Source: Liolophura sinensis (taxonomy: Eukaryota > Mollusca > Polyplacophora > Chitonida > Chitonidae). Taken from it: a stretch of 64,000 nt of DNA. The stretch is from the NCBI RefSeq assembly GCF_032854445.1, contig NC_088295.1:53797249-53861248 (forward strand), given 5' to 3'. Below the pieces are notes generated by a model, which was not told the DNA's origin, made no database searches, and was given only the letters and a program-made list of their open reading frames with translations. The position numbers were made by a program, and so were the translations under genes. Positions 25,637 through 35,871 of this stretch are shown here, piece by piece; positions within the stretch are counted from its first letter, which is position 1, and the number at the start of each line of letters is the position of its first letter.

Positions 25637-28600
25637 ATGGTGGGAACTATGTGTGTAGGCCTACCTTCAAATACGCCTTTAAATACGTAAGTCGGTGCAT
25701 TTCCACTGTCAGTAAAGCGCAAATACATCCTTATAAAATATAATGCATGTATTTTATATTAGTATATAGTAAAAAAAAATGTTCTCTACGATATGGCTGT
25801 GAAATTGTCGATGTGACGAAAAGCCCATAATATTGGTTTCTCACAAAATGGGTCAGAAACTTTAGAATATTAAACCAGAATAGAAATTGATATGTCTCTC
25901 CTTTCCATCGAGTCCTTCTTCAAAATTCTTTTAATCCTCCTGATGGTATCAAGATACATTAACCTCAGTGTGGCTCGTGCTTTAGCAATGGGGTTTTAGT
26001 ATAATTTTGTTTGCAGACATAAATTTTCTGTTTGCACTAGTTTTACATTATCAGTACATATAAACCAACGCCGAAAACACAAGATCAGATTGGGCGTGCA
26101 CTATAGGGTAGCCTGATAAGCCCTCCATTCATTGTACTAAGACCATATGAAGAGATCATTGTTAATCAACACCCGTGTTTCCCACGAGGTACATATGTGT
26201 ATGCATGACCTCACCGTTTATGCGTTAATGGGTTCTCTCTTTTTAATGTATTCACGCCGACTTTCACAATATACTAACACCACTATAATATTATAGAGTA
26301 CTACAGAGTCAATAGCAATGCCCATTGGTGATCCAACAACAAAGAGTGACATAACTCGGCATCTTACCAGGGCACATTCCTCCTTTACGATCGAAACAAA
26401 GCTTGAGAACGCCAGATGTGTATAATCTTATGCAGTAGTGAGAGATTAACGCAAACCCTCCGTTAGGTACGACAAGTATCGTGCCTAGTACCAGTGCACA
26501 TACATGAACAGTCTGCTTGCATATTTTTCTCTCGTGGAATCACCTCTGCATATAAAGTACAGACCAAGCGTCGTGTGTTCAGAATTGTTTTGTATTGTTA
26601 AACTTCTGTTATTTTTGTTCGTACAGGATTTAATACCGGCTCCTTTTATGCTGTATCAACATTATTGAATACCTTAGTCCTGAATTATTTTCCCGTGAGT
26701 ACACAATAAAGACTAACTATACGCAGTGTATACCGGTACTGAAATGATTCAGCCTATTATCCCTGTAATACGGATGTAACATCAGAAGAGATCGGGAGAA
26801 CTCAGTGCTTCTACCACAAAATGAATATTTGAATACGTTAATTTGTAGCCTAACTATTCACTTCAAACAAACACTTTTCCGTTTATTGTACTTTCAACCG
26901 ATGTGATTATTTTAGCTTCCCCCGAAATGCTAATTACTTGATATATTTTGTTTGGTTTATTTGGTTTACGCCGTATTCAATAAGGTTTCGTTTTTATATG
27001 GCGGCGTTCAAGTTTCTGGGCCCGGTGAAAACCACCTTTTCCACCAAGTACATGACAAACCTCTTTACCAGATGCAGTCTACATAGACACACATGAATTG
27101 TATGTTTTGGAGTTGAATTTGTCCAAGCAACCAACGCGGCCGTCTTCTGGCTTTTAAAATGTTCAAAGAGCTGTTATTGTTTTGAAACCATCCTTTGCGC
27201 TGCTGACAGAACTATTGTGTTCTGTCAGCAACGTTCTGTTCTGTTTTAGCCCTCCATGCTTGTATGACAGGCGAGATTTTAAATTGTATTTAGTCTTTTC
27301 GATTGATGGCAGAAATGCCCTGCTAATGCCTTTTCTTTCTCTCTATATAGGCGCAAGGACAAGACGCGGGTCGTATTGGACTTACTATTGTCGTGGCGGG
27401 AGTTTTAGGCGCCATCGTCGCCGGTATATGGTTAGACAAAACTAGAACTTACAAGTTAGTACAACCTATATTGCATGTAGATTTAGCCGGTGCTAAAACT
27501 AATAATTGCTACATTACATTAATGAAAATGCATATATTTCAAATATGAACTGTAGTAAAGTCTGTAGGTGTTGAACCTGTAGGTACATGTATCATGCATC
27601 TCATTTGGGACATTTTTCTCTTCATCCAATGAAGTGTCCCCAAAAATTTATTTATATTAAATCTATTTTAGTCAGATTTGTTGTATTATGTTCCCTGTTG
27701 GAGACCTCCTTAAGCTTTTCACCTATGTAGTCCTGTCCATATGCCCACATAGCCTGGTTTGTTTTTTTCTTTTCACACAGAGCGACAACGTTGTCGATCT
27801 ACATAATGTCCTGTGCCGGAATGGCTGCTTTCACCTTTACAATGGATCTGGACAGGATATGGGTGGTTTACATCACTGCTGGAACGCTAGGGTATGATAA
27901 ATCTGGTACAAAACATATATACATACATGTAACCAGATGTACGCAGTCTCCCACAGAGTGATTCCAATACACTTTTACTTGAGCTGAAAGAGTGTCTGTA
28001 GATTGTGTGCGTAGAATTCTTACTGTGACTTCAAACTCTCTGCCACGACCCGTTAATATGCGTATAGTTAAACAGCTCCTTTTGCTGTCCGCATCAGAGC
28101 ATGTTGGATAAACTGTGCACCGACTTTGTGAATAGTTACAAAGGGCTTCTAATTTGTTTTACAGCTTTTTCATGACGGGTTATCTCCCGGTGGGTTTTGA
28201 ATTCGCCGCGGAGATAACCTACCCAGAACCAGAGGGAACGTCATCCGGGTTACTCAACGCATCCGCACAGGTATATATATTTGACATGCAGTGTCATAAT
28301 TGAACATGTGAAAAAAGTTCCTAAAAACCATAATTGGAATCTGCTTGAAATGGCCTTTCAAGACTATAACCGATATTGGAAGTTAAGTGAAGATCTATGC
28401 CAGTGGTCCAAGCAACAATCACTTAAAGCTATTGTGGAGTTTGTCTTCAAAAATTGACAAGGTTAAGAAGGTACATGATTGAACCGGGACTTTAATTTTA
28501 CGATCAAATTGTTTTTGTCAAAATTTGAACAAAAATGACTGATTACATTTGGGAATTGTCGCCACACACAAGTGGTGCTTACATGTATTCCCCAGTCAAT

Positions 28601-30267
28601 GGAATAATCGTCTTTGATTTAGGTCTTTGCTTTATGCTTTCTTGTGTATTGCAGTTTTGGGGTATCGTCCTGACACTTGGGATGAGAGCGATGATAACAA
28701 AAGTGGACGTACTCTACGCTAACATCGCCATGACAGCCGCTCTCTTCATCGGTGTCATTCTCACAGGTAAATCATGTTCTGTAATGGGGACAACACTTGT
28801 ATAGTGCACATAAACATTTTTGTACAGTCACAAGAATAGCACAAGGTGCTTGGCGATGAAATCGATTTGTCGGTTTGTTAAACATTTATTAACGATACTG
28901 CAGTCCAAACAACATCTGCAAAAAGGACTGGAATGAAATAAAGTCTACACAAAGACTTGTTATTATAAGACTACGAATCGAGCACTTCTGCATTGAGCTT
29001 GTGCATGCAAACCAAATTTTATAAACGTCAGAGACTGAACGAGGCAGAGATCTGCACATATACCTATACTCTAAGTTTTGAGCCTTCATGGCCGAGTAGT
29101 TAGCGTGCCCGCGCAGAACTGTTGTGCTGGCTTCCTCGCCGCTCGTACGCCAAAAGGTCTGCCAACAGCTTTTGGATGATAGTTGGTTTCCCTCGGGCGG
29201 AGCCCGATTTCCACAATGCTAATCACCGTAAAACACCAATAAAAAAAAAATAAATAAACGACAACAAAAAAATCACACTCCAAGCTTCATGAGAAGTCAT
29301 TATTTCTAAGCGACTCTTTTAACTACATGAACACTGGACCCTGTAAGGCAAATTGTAAATCCCAGATTTAATATTTATTTATTAGATTGTTGTTTTACGC
29401 CGTACTCAAGAATATTTCACATATACGACGGCGGCCAGCATTATGGTGGAGGGAAACCGGGCAGAGAAACCCGGGGAAAACCCACGACCATCCGCATGTT
29501 GTTGCCATATCTTCCAACGTACGGCCGGAGAGGAAGCCAGCATGAGCTGGACTTGAACTCACAGCGACCACATTGGTAAGAGGCTCCTGGGTCATTACGC
29601 TGCACTAGCGCGCTAACCAACGGAGGCCCCCAAATTTAATACAACGAAGTAAAATAATATTGTCGTTTGTTCATGTTACACTGTTTTTTGTTTTTTTTTA
29701 CCTCTCTGCCAACTTATGTTGGGGTGAAACATACTAGGAGTGTGTTCTGATCTCCATCGCTTGCGGTGCCCGTCACATGAAACTGTATCCAAGATATCTT
29801 CAAAACTTATATATAAGGAAAATTTTTAATTTGACTTCAGACTTGATCATGGAGGCCTTAAATGCCTGTCGGTTTGTCCATTTGTACCGTTGATTGTTTG
29901 AGCAATTCCAATTGGCTGCGGCTTGTTTACAAGATATCTCAAAATCTGCTTGATCGAATCTGATTCCAATCTTTCGTGTAAGGGCCTTAATAGCGGACTA
30001 GATTATTTTAAAATGTTGGTCTATCCTTCAATTTGTTTTATCATGTTTTAGCCATTTTGATTGACTATTACGAACTTGTTGCAAATCTTCATAATTACTA
30101 TCTGGTGGTCAGTGCAGTTTGACTTCAGCATGCGGTTGTTCTGTGATTTATGGATGTTCAAATGTTTTTTTCTTACAGCGTTAATACGGTCCAAGTATCG
30201 TCGACAGGAGGCGGAGAAAGAAGCCCAGAAAGTGGACATTGAGATTATTGACGAAGAGGACAGTTGA
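21670..30267 (+). CDS. FLVCR: FLVCR-family MFS transporter (choline/heme transporter type), nine exons
   Basis: Exons: 21670-22250, 22950-23091, 25316-25453, 26627-26694, 27351-27454, 27781-27891, 28165-28270, 28655-28766, 30179-30267. All introns are GT-AG and phases agree throughout. From the Met at 21705 the product has 471 residues; with the candidate exon at 10015 it would have about 662. I count 12 hydrophobic segments. Family signatures include [55 protein letters not shown] and [12 protein letters not shown], which place it with FLVCR1/FLVCR2 and not with other MFS families. Vertebrate FLVCRs move choline and ethanolamine and have been linked to heme export, at plasma and mitochondrial membranes; the substrate here is not shown by sequence. 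The C-terminus is short and acidic. I cannot say whether it is orthologous to FLVCR1, FLVCR2 or both. It is a host gene and is not viral. Confidence 0.94.
22480..22795. repeat. Degenerate array around GTTCCAGAACGG
   Basis: Words such as AGTTCTGGAACGG, CGTCCAGAACGG, AAGTTCCAGAACGGTACTG and TTTGTCAAAACAG recur roughly every 35 bases within the FLVCR intron 22251-22949. It is partly self-complementary (TTCCAGAA). Confidence 0.6.
22950..23091 (+). CDS. FLVCR: FLVCR-like exon with TM5-TM6
   Basis: The acceptor is CCTTTCTTCCCAAG. It encodes [17 protein letters not shown] and the [15 protein letters not shown] helix, and ends in phase 1 before GTAAGT. Confidence 0.92.
23775..24235 (-). pseudogene. 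Truncated Tc1-like transposase relic
   Basis: On the minus strand a [15 protein letters not shown] stretch is followed by an in-frame TGA (24106-24108), then [20 protein letters not shown] and the first catalytic motif [20 protein letters not shown]. Similarity ends after [10 protein letters not shown], so the second Asp and the Glu are missing. The sequence differs clearly from the element at 2839. It lies in a FLVCR intron, antisense to the gene. Confidence 0.88.
24611..24864 (-). mobile_element. SINE family A, full length
   Basis: It reads from TTTATTTGATTGGTGTTTTA at the tail side to GGCCACGGAGGCC at the head. It contains TTATGGTGGGAGGAAAC and TTGAACACACAGCGACCGC, the inverse of the B-box region. 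It sits in a FLVCR intron, antisense. Confidence 0.92.
25316..25453 (+). CDS. FLVCR: FLVCR-like exon: central loop and start of TM7
   Basis: The acceptor is TTTTCTCTATTCCAG. It encodes [14 protein letters not shown], a cytoplasmic loop, and [15 protein letters not shown], phase 1 to phase 1. Confidence 0.92.
25554..25634. repeat. (AT)n microsatellite, about 40 units
   Basis: Uninterrupted alternating AT of 81 bases, about 100 bases after a coding exon. Confidence 0.98.
26627..26694 (+). CDS. FLVCR: FLVCR-like exon: rest of TM7
   Basis: The acceptor is TTTTTGTTCGTACAG. It encodes [20 protein letters not shown] and ends in phase 0 at GTGAGT. Confidence 0.92.
26945..27075 (-). mobile_element. 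SINE family A, old fragment
   Basis: GGTTTACGCCGTATTCAATA, a TATATGGCGGCG block and a diverged CCGGTGAAAACCACC core. Heavily mutated. Confidence 0.6.
27351..27454 (+). CDS. FLVCR: FLVCR-like exon with TM8
   Basis: The acceptor is TTTCTCTCTATATAG. It encodes [20 protein letters not shown] then [10 protein letters not shown], and ends in phase 2. Confidence 0.93.
27781..27891 (+). CDS. FLVCR: FLVCR-like exon with TM9 and start of TM10
   Basis: The acceptor is TTTTCTTTTCACACAG. It encodes [18 protein letters not shown] and [12 protein letters not shown], phase 2 to phase 2. The donor is G|GTATGA. Confidence 0.9.
28165..28270 (+). CDS. FLVCR: FLVCR-like exon: signature [16 protein letters not shown]
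   Basis: It encodes the most diagnostic family stretch, [13 protein letters not shown]...[14 protein letters not shown], and ends in phase 0 before GTATAT. Confidence 0.94.
28655..28766 (+). CDS. FLVCR: FLVCR-like exon with TM11-TM12
   Basis: The acceptor is TTGTGTATTGCAG. It encodes [16 protein letters not shown] and [14 protein letters not shown], phase 1 at the donor GTAAAT. Confidence 0.92.
29081..29260 (+). mobile_element. SINE family A, plus orientation, shortened core
   Basis: The head CATGGCCGAGTAGTTAGCG is a clear A-box-like tRNA start. Then come CGTACGCCAAAAGGTCTGCC and GTTTCCCTCGGGCGGAGCCC, and the end AAAACACCAAT with an A-rich tail. The B-box region and part of the core are deleted. 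Confidence 0.82.
29373..29631 (-). mobile_element. SINE family A, full length
   Basis: (TTTA)n, TTTTACGCCGTACTCAAGAA, GGCGGCCAGCATTATGG, CACGACCATCCGCATG, GGACTTGAACTCACAGCG and CTAACCAACGGAGGCCCC: a near-consensus copy in the last FLVCR intron, antisense. Confidence 0.94.
30179..30267 (+). CDS. FLVCR: FLVCR-like terminal exon
   Basis: The acceptor is TTTTTTTCTTACAG. It encodes [18 protein letters not shown] and an acidic tail ending EEDS, stop TGA at 30265-30267. The basic then acidic end is a cytoplasmic C-terminus. Confidence 0.92.
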
Positions 30268-30412
30268 GAGGAATCTCGCAATTTTCTTGAAACTCACGAG
30301 ATCTGCAGGCAAAGATAGCATGTATCGCGAGACATAGGGATGCGTCGTTGAAGGGTGACAGAATTTCAAATTGGTGTTCGTACTAGTGTACGAAAATATA
30401 GAATGATTGTTA

Positions 30413-30418
30413 AATAAA
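30413..30418 (+). terminator. Polyadenylation signal of the FLVCR-like gene
   Basis: AATAAA lies 146 bases after the stop codon; the first canonical hexamer on this strand after the gene. Confidence 0.7.
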
Positions 30419-30849
30419 TCACCGGGAATTAAAGAATATTTTTATTGTAGATTTTATTTTCACAATGGAATTAAATTACTAACGCAAAAAACTCCGTGAA
30501 AATTTGTAGCATAAATTGGTACAGTTATTTAACGGAGTTAATTACATTCTGGTAAGCAAAAGGGACGGGTGTGTGTATATAGGTGTATGTGTGAATTATC
30601 GTCATTGTTTGGTATGCAATTGAACTGTGATAAATTCAAGTATGTGCTGGTATAAACATATAATAGAGTAGAGGCATACTTCAAAGTAGGCCTATATACT
30701 TGAATGTATATTAAGTCTGTATACGGTATATAATGTTGTATGTTAGTATATGTATACGTGTCTGTATTTACGCTTTGTTGTACATGTACATTTCATATGA
30801 CACGTAGGCCTAATGATGAAAAAAAAATAGCTATACACCAAAGTATCCA

Positions 30850-30914
<65 letters not shown>

Positions 30915-32270
30915 TAAATTTAGCCATTTTTATTGAAACAAAATGCACGAGAAACGAATAACCAATACTGCATTTATGCATATATATGTATATATACATG
31001 ACGTAAATATTTTTGTTTTATTAGCTATCAATTCAGTTCTTCTCTAGTTAGATGATGATAATTACGTTTAGGTAATTTTACATGGTTTAACAATTCGCCC
31101 AAAAAGTGCGCTTTATACACGTCATAAAATAATACTTTTGGTGCTGAAACTTACATTTTCGCGTATATATGAGATATCAAACTATACCTTCCAAATAAAC
31201 CTGATAACTCCTTTGTAAGATCATGCAATATGGCTTACGGGAAGTTTACGGTAAAAATGACTAGCTTAGTCATTGACGAAATTATAGATGGTTTCCAGTA
31301 TTTTATTCATCCGCATCGATTGCTCCTCGGACAATAAGCGATCGACAATAATAAGCAACAAGCGGTCGACGGCGCTCGTGTTGTCGTTTATGTGGTCTTA
31401 CATGCCTGCATGACATACATATTAAGCTAGCCCTGTAAGTGCATGAGCAACTGTGGCTATACGTCTCAAGTTTCGAGGGTTATTTCCAAACTTCAGTGGT
31501 TGACTAAACCCATGAAACTGACTGCTGTCTTACAGAGTGAAATATTCTCAGTTGAGTGTAGTGATAAACCCCTATCAAATAAATAAAATAAAGTTTATTG
31601 GGCTGTATATCATAAGTCATTAAATATGCCAATAGGGTGCGATTGCCATGCGTTGATCGTGTACTTGTAGTAGACATAGGAGCAAATAGGAAGTGCCTGT
31701 ATATGTCTAATCTGGGAGCAATATACTCTATTCCTCCCAGGTCTAACGCATGGAATATTTCTGGAGACCCCCCCCCCCCCCCCACCAACACTGCTTAGAA
31801 CTTGAATTGCTTAGTTCAGTGAAACACTTTGCTTAAACAAAATAACCTTTAAAGTTTCGTGAAATGAGGCCCAGTTCTAGTCGGATGAATTATGTCAGTA
31901 TATTTTATTTTTATTCGAGTGATTGTATAAGAAATCTAATCGTGTGAACGGGGGATTAACTGATTGCGCTTGAACATATGCTTGAAGATAGACTATCACC
32001 GCACATTGACTATCACTGTGAATCTCTAGGAATAATCCCTTCGTGGATTATAGACAAACGTTGTCTGCATAAAGTCATTCAGACCCAAGCTGTATGTTCA
32101 GTTTTGTTCATTTCTGTCCTATCAAGTAAATGCTTATGCTCGTGGATGACAGAGAAACATGTTACTTTTTTATATCGTTTTTCATCTTTGACCGCCTTGA
32201 AAAAAAATCTTTGATTAAATCTGTTCCCTGCGTGAGTGATGGCGGGTTGCATTCTCGTTGATCCTATAAT
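30419..32270. other. Intergenic stretch
   Basis: No gene recognised. It holds an (AT)n tract (30853-30912), a run of 16 C (31768-31783), and a worn 3' end of a family A SINE near 31530-31595 (AGTGAAATATTCTCAGTTGA then TCAAATAAATAAAATAAA). Confidence 0.5.
30853..30912. repeat. (AT)n microsatellite, 30 units
   Basis: Sixty bases of uninterrupted alternating AT. Confidence 0.98.
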
Positions 32271-32274
32271 TACG

Positions 32275-32690
32275 CATTAATTCCTTATGAGGAAAGGATT
32301 AATTCATTATCAGGAAGGAATTAACCTGTTACACATTACGGATTCATTTGTTATCAGGAAAGAATTAATCTGTTACACATTACGGATTCATTTGTTATCA
32401 GGATGGAATTAACCTGTTACACATTACGGATTCATTTGTTATCAGGAAAGAATTAATCTGTTACACATTACGGATTCATTTGTTATCAGGATGGAATTAA
32501 CCTGTTACACATTACGGATTCATTTGTTATCAGGAAAGAATTAATCTGTTACACATTACGGATTCATTTGTTATCAGGATGGAATTAACCTATTACACAT
32601 TACGGATTCATTTGTTATCAGGAAGGAATTAATCTGTTACACATTACGGATTCATTTGTTATCAGGAAAAGATGAAGAGGTTATCAGGTA
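32275..32690. repeat. 44-bp satellite with alternating unit types
   Basis: About nine units of GGATTCATTTGTTATCAGGA plus AAGAATTAATCTGTTACACA or TGGAATTAACCTGTTACACA, then TTAC. The two variants alternate strictly over most of the array, so the unit of amplification was the 88-bp dimer. Confidence 0.92.
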
Positions 32691-33535
32691 CGGCTGAATT
32701 CGCTAGATGAACGAAAATGCAATACGTCATCACCCAGGGAACGGATTTAACGGAATATTTTTTTGACTGTACAACAGATCATACCATATATGAGTAAAAG
32801 TAGACTAGCAACGAGTGTGATATATCTGGCAATGGTCACACATAACCGGTGACATCCGGTCTCTGTCACTTTGTTGACAAGCTGCAGTTAAACTATTTGA
32901 ACCTGCAAAGTCTGTAAGTTTAATGTTAATCTTGACACGATTTTTGCAACTTCTAGCAATGCCTTAAAGTGTTAGGACGAGAAATAGAATGTCTGCCGGT
33001 CACATCTGGTCCAATTCCAAGCTTGCATCGGAGTTCTTCGGATTGAATCACCGGGGTTTGGGGGCATTTTAAACGCGTAAACTAAAAGGCTGCGCCGACA
33101 TAAGCACATCATACACCTCTATAGGTAGACATCCATTTCTAGCTGAATCGCACAACGCTGAACAATTTTATCGTTACCAGTACATGAACAAAGTACCATT
33201 ATATGACCGACATGAAGTCGAAAACCAAAGGTCAATCACTTATAAGCTTAGAAAGAAACCCAAACTAACAATGCTGAATGGACTCAAGAGATGGATTACT
33301 CTGCTATTGGTTGACACGAGTTTAAGCTTCTGTCTATTTTGTCTAACTGAAAGGTTCTGTGGTCTTGTTCATAAACAGAACCATAGTGCACAAAGCGCAT
33401 TAAACAGTCGAAAACCGAACACCCAATTCATATCAACACGTCTATTGATCGCGCATGTAAAGCAAGTTGTTTGATTTAGTGAACAACGTAGAACCACATG
33501 TCTACTTCATTGGGTGTAAAATTTACAAGCCAATT

Positions 33536-34045
33536 GACATGCAAAGCCAATTGGCAACATTCGGGATGACTTCAAGTTAAAACCTCCACTGGAACAGGCA
33601 GAAAAACCCACGCACCTAGCGGAAACTGGACTGGGCTTGGCCAAAGCCACCACACCTAGTCAGATACCTGAAAAACCTCAAGACATAAACCTGGCAAAAG
33701 CCACTGCACCTAGTCAGATATCTGAAAAACCTCAAGACATAAACCTGGCAAAAGCCACTGCACCTAGTCAGATACCTGAAACACCTCAAGACATAAACCT
33801 GGCAAAAACCACCGCATTTTAGTTAGATACCCGAAAATCTCAAGACATTTTGATACGGGGCAAATCTCAAGACACTTTGGTACCTGGCAAATTTCAAGAA
33901 ATAAAGCACACGCGAGGCCTACATTATAACATCAAAAATTTAGTCAGTTTAGTTTTGTTCAGTTTGTTGTTCGCATTATCTTTATTATTTATATCATCAC
34001 CATACATCCTTTATTGCATCACAAGACTTTCACAATCAAAACAGT
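33536..34045 (+). repeat. 54-bp tandem repeat with an open 18-codon frame
   Basis: At 33640-33815 a 54-bp unit recurs three to four times and stays open in one frame, reading TPSQIPEKPQDINLAKA per unit. The frame is open from a TGA at about 33536 to 33822 and has no plausible ATG start. After its stop, related worn units (TRKSQDI, GKSQDTLVPG) continue in frame. It could be a repeat-bearing exon or a chance frame kept by the period of 54. Confidence 0.6.
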
Positions 34046-35574
34046 AACTATGTCAAAACCTTTTATTTCAGAAATACTATGTATCAAACATTTGTTAAAT
34101 CAACGAGTCATCTATATCCAATTTGAAAAAATGCATAATTTAATCTTTATAAAAGTCATTTGATTAACGCTGAACCAGAACGATGGCAGAGATCAATATG
34201 AACAGACTTGAACAAAATATTGCAGCCAACATTACTGCAGAGTTATTAGAACATTCAGAATAACACAACACCCCTCCCCCACCCCAAAGAGACAAACCCA
34301 CCACCATCACAACACACTGTCATTTGTCAACGCACATTATTTGAAAGATTATTTAAAATCAGACCGTGCCACCTTTACATACGTATATATCCTCTTAAAA
34401 ATCCAGAATCAGCCTAAGAAATATTTCTAGATGCAAATAAAAGTCATAACAGATTACTGTTTTTTTCACTAGGATGTCATCCTACTTTCCAAACAAACAT
34501 TCAAACATCCTTTTAAGATGAACAGAACTCTCATGGTCGGGTAACTGCAGTTCAAAGTTCAAAACAAATTTGGTTCAGATTAACCTGTAGTTTAGTAGAT
34601 AGCACTTTAGTAAGGCGACAGTCAAAATACTGAAGGCCATATACCTGTACAATGTGGATATATAGATGAACTGTCAAATGAGTGGATGAACAAGTCTGAA
34701 AAGTTGACCAGTCATTAAAATCTAATGTTCAAAAGGAAATAAATCATTAATAACAACTACGTCTGACTGTCTTCCATAAAATAAGGACGAAGTTCACACT
34801 TCCAACAAACGAATATCACACGTGAGGTAGATGCTATCAAACGTTATATCTTGGAAAGTTGGGGCGTCAAACATTATTCTGGTGGTTTATGGCGGATGGG
34901 CTTTAACTCTCAGAGAGTTTATCCTGTTCAAAACTGAAAACTGCATGATGATTGCATCCCTCTCTTTTGCATAGTATATTAGCCAAAGAAAAAACAAACA
35001 ACTGTGATCCCAATCCTGATGATATGGAGATCAGATTTCAATAAACAGCAAACCACGTGTTTTTTTTAAATAATAATACATATATGAATATCTTGAGTAG
35101 TCTTTTCCTTTAAATAGACTTTGTTAAGTTTGGTCCATTAGTTTTATATATAACAAATTTTGGCAAATCTTAATTAGTATAAATCCAACTTACTTTTTCC
35201 TTGTTATTTTAGATAAGCCCAAATAATTGCCTTTCACAAAACATCAGCTCTGTCTGTGCCTTGTGTTACCATTCAAAATCACTAAAAGGATTCACAATGT
35301 GGGTCGCACTGTAACTTTAGAATCATTTTAACACAATAATAGCCACAATAGTCCAGTTTGTCAGCTTTAATATATCTTTACAAAATTACAGCCGATACAA
35401 AACTGATAAGGCCATACTAACAGGTCAGCAAATGTGTGTAATGATCTGCCTCAAAAGTTCCTTTTCATGCATCTTTTTGAATGGAAGTTTCCCTTTCTTT
35501 TTGTTAAACATATTAAGAAACCTACCTTATCCTCAAAGAAAACATGGGCACTGAGATACATATACAAAGGTAGG
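34046..35574. other. Downstream flank and probable 3' UTR of NADSYN1
   Basis: AT-rich unique DNA immediately downstream of the NADSYN1 stop on the minus strand. Several reverse-strand AATAAA hexamers are possible ends; none can be chosen from sequence alone. Confidence 0.4.
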
Positions 35575-35871
35575 TCACTTTAGGAATTTCATATGAGTAT
35601 ACAATCTCTCTTCATTAACAATTCGAGCCACTTTTTCTTTAATAGTCATTTCAATGTCCCCCACTTCAGTGTCCATGAGCTGACCTTGTGACCTCCCCAA
35701 AGCCATGGGAACAAGGACTCCGCTGGCGTTGGGTCCATTAGAGTTGGAGAAGTTACTGTTGCTTTGGTCTCCAGATCTACTGCCTCCAAAGGCACCTTTC
35801 TGTGAGGCTGTGTGGCTGGTGGGAAGAGCTCGATTCTTTGCTGTTATAGACTGTTCTGACATTTTCTGTGC
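35575..35871 (-). CDS. NADSYN1: NADSYN1 exon 19, long C-terminal extension
   Basis: 98 residues plus stop (TGA at 35577-35575). The acceptor is TTATTTATGGACAG, phase 0. It is Ser/Asn/Gly-rich and probably disordered, then has a helical end ([20 protein letters not shown]). Vertebrate enzymes have only a short tail after this junction. Confidence 0.85.
   Translation of the reverse strand, partial: AQKMSEQSITAKNRALPTSHTASQKGAFGGSRSGDQSNSNFSNSNGPNASGVLVPMALGRSQGQLMDTEVGDIEMTIKEKVARIVNEERLYTHMKFLK

Noticed and set aside
33981-34075. Poly(A) signal for NADSYN1 (minus AATAAA)
   Set aside because: More than 1.5 kb past the stop and several equal candidates; cannot be chosen without transcripts.
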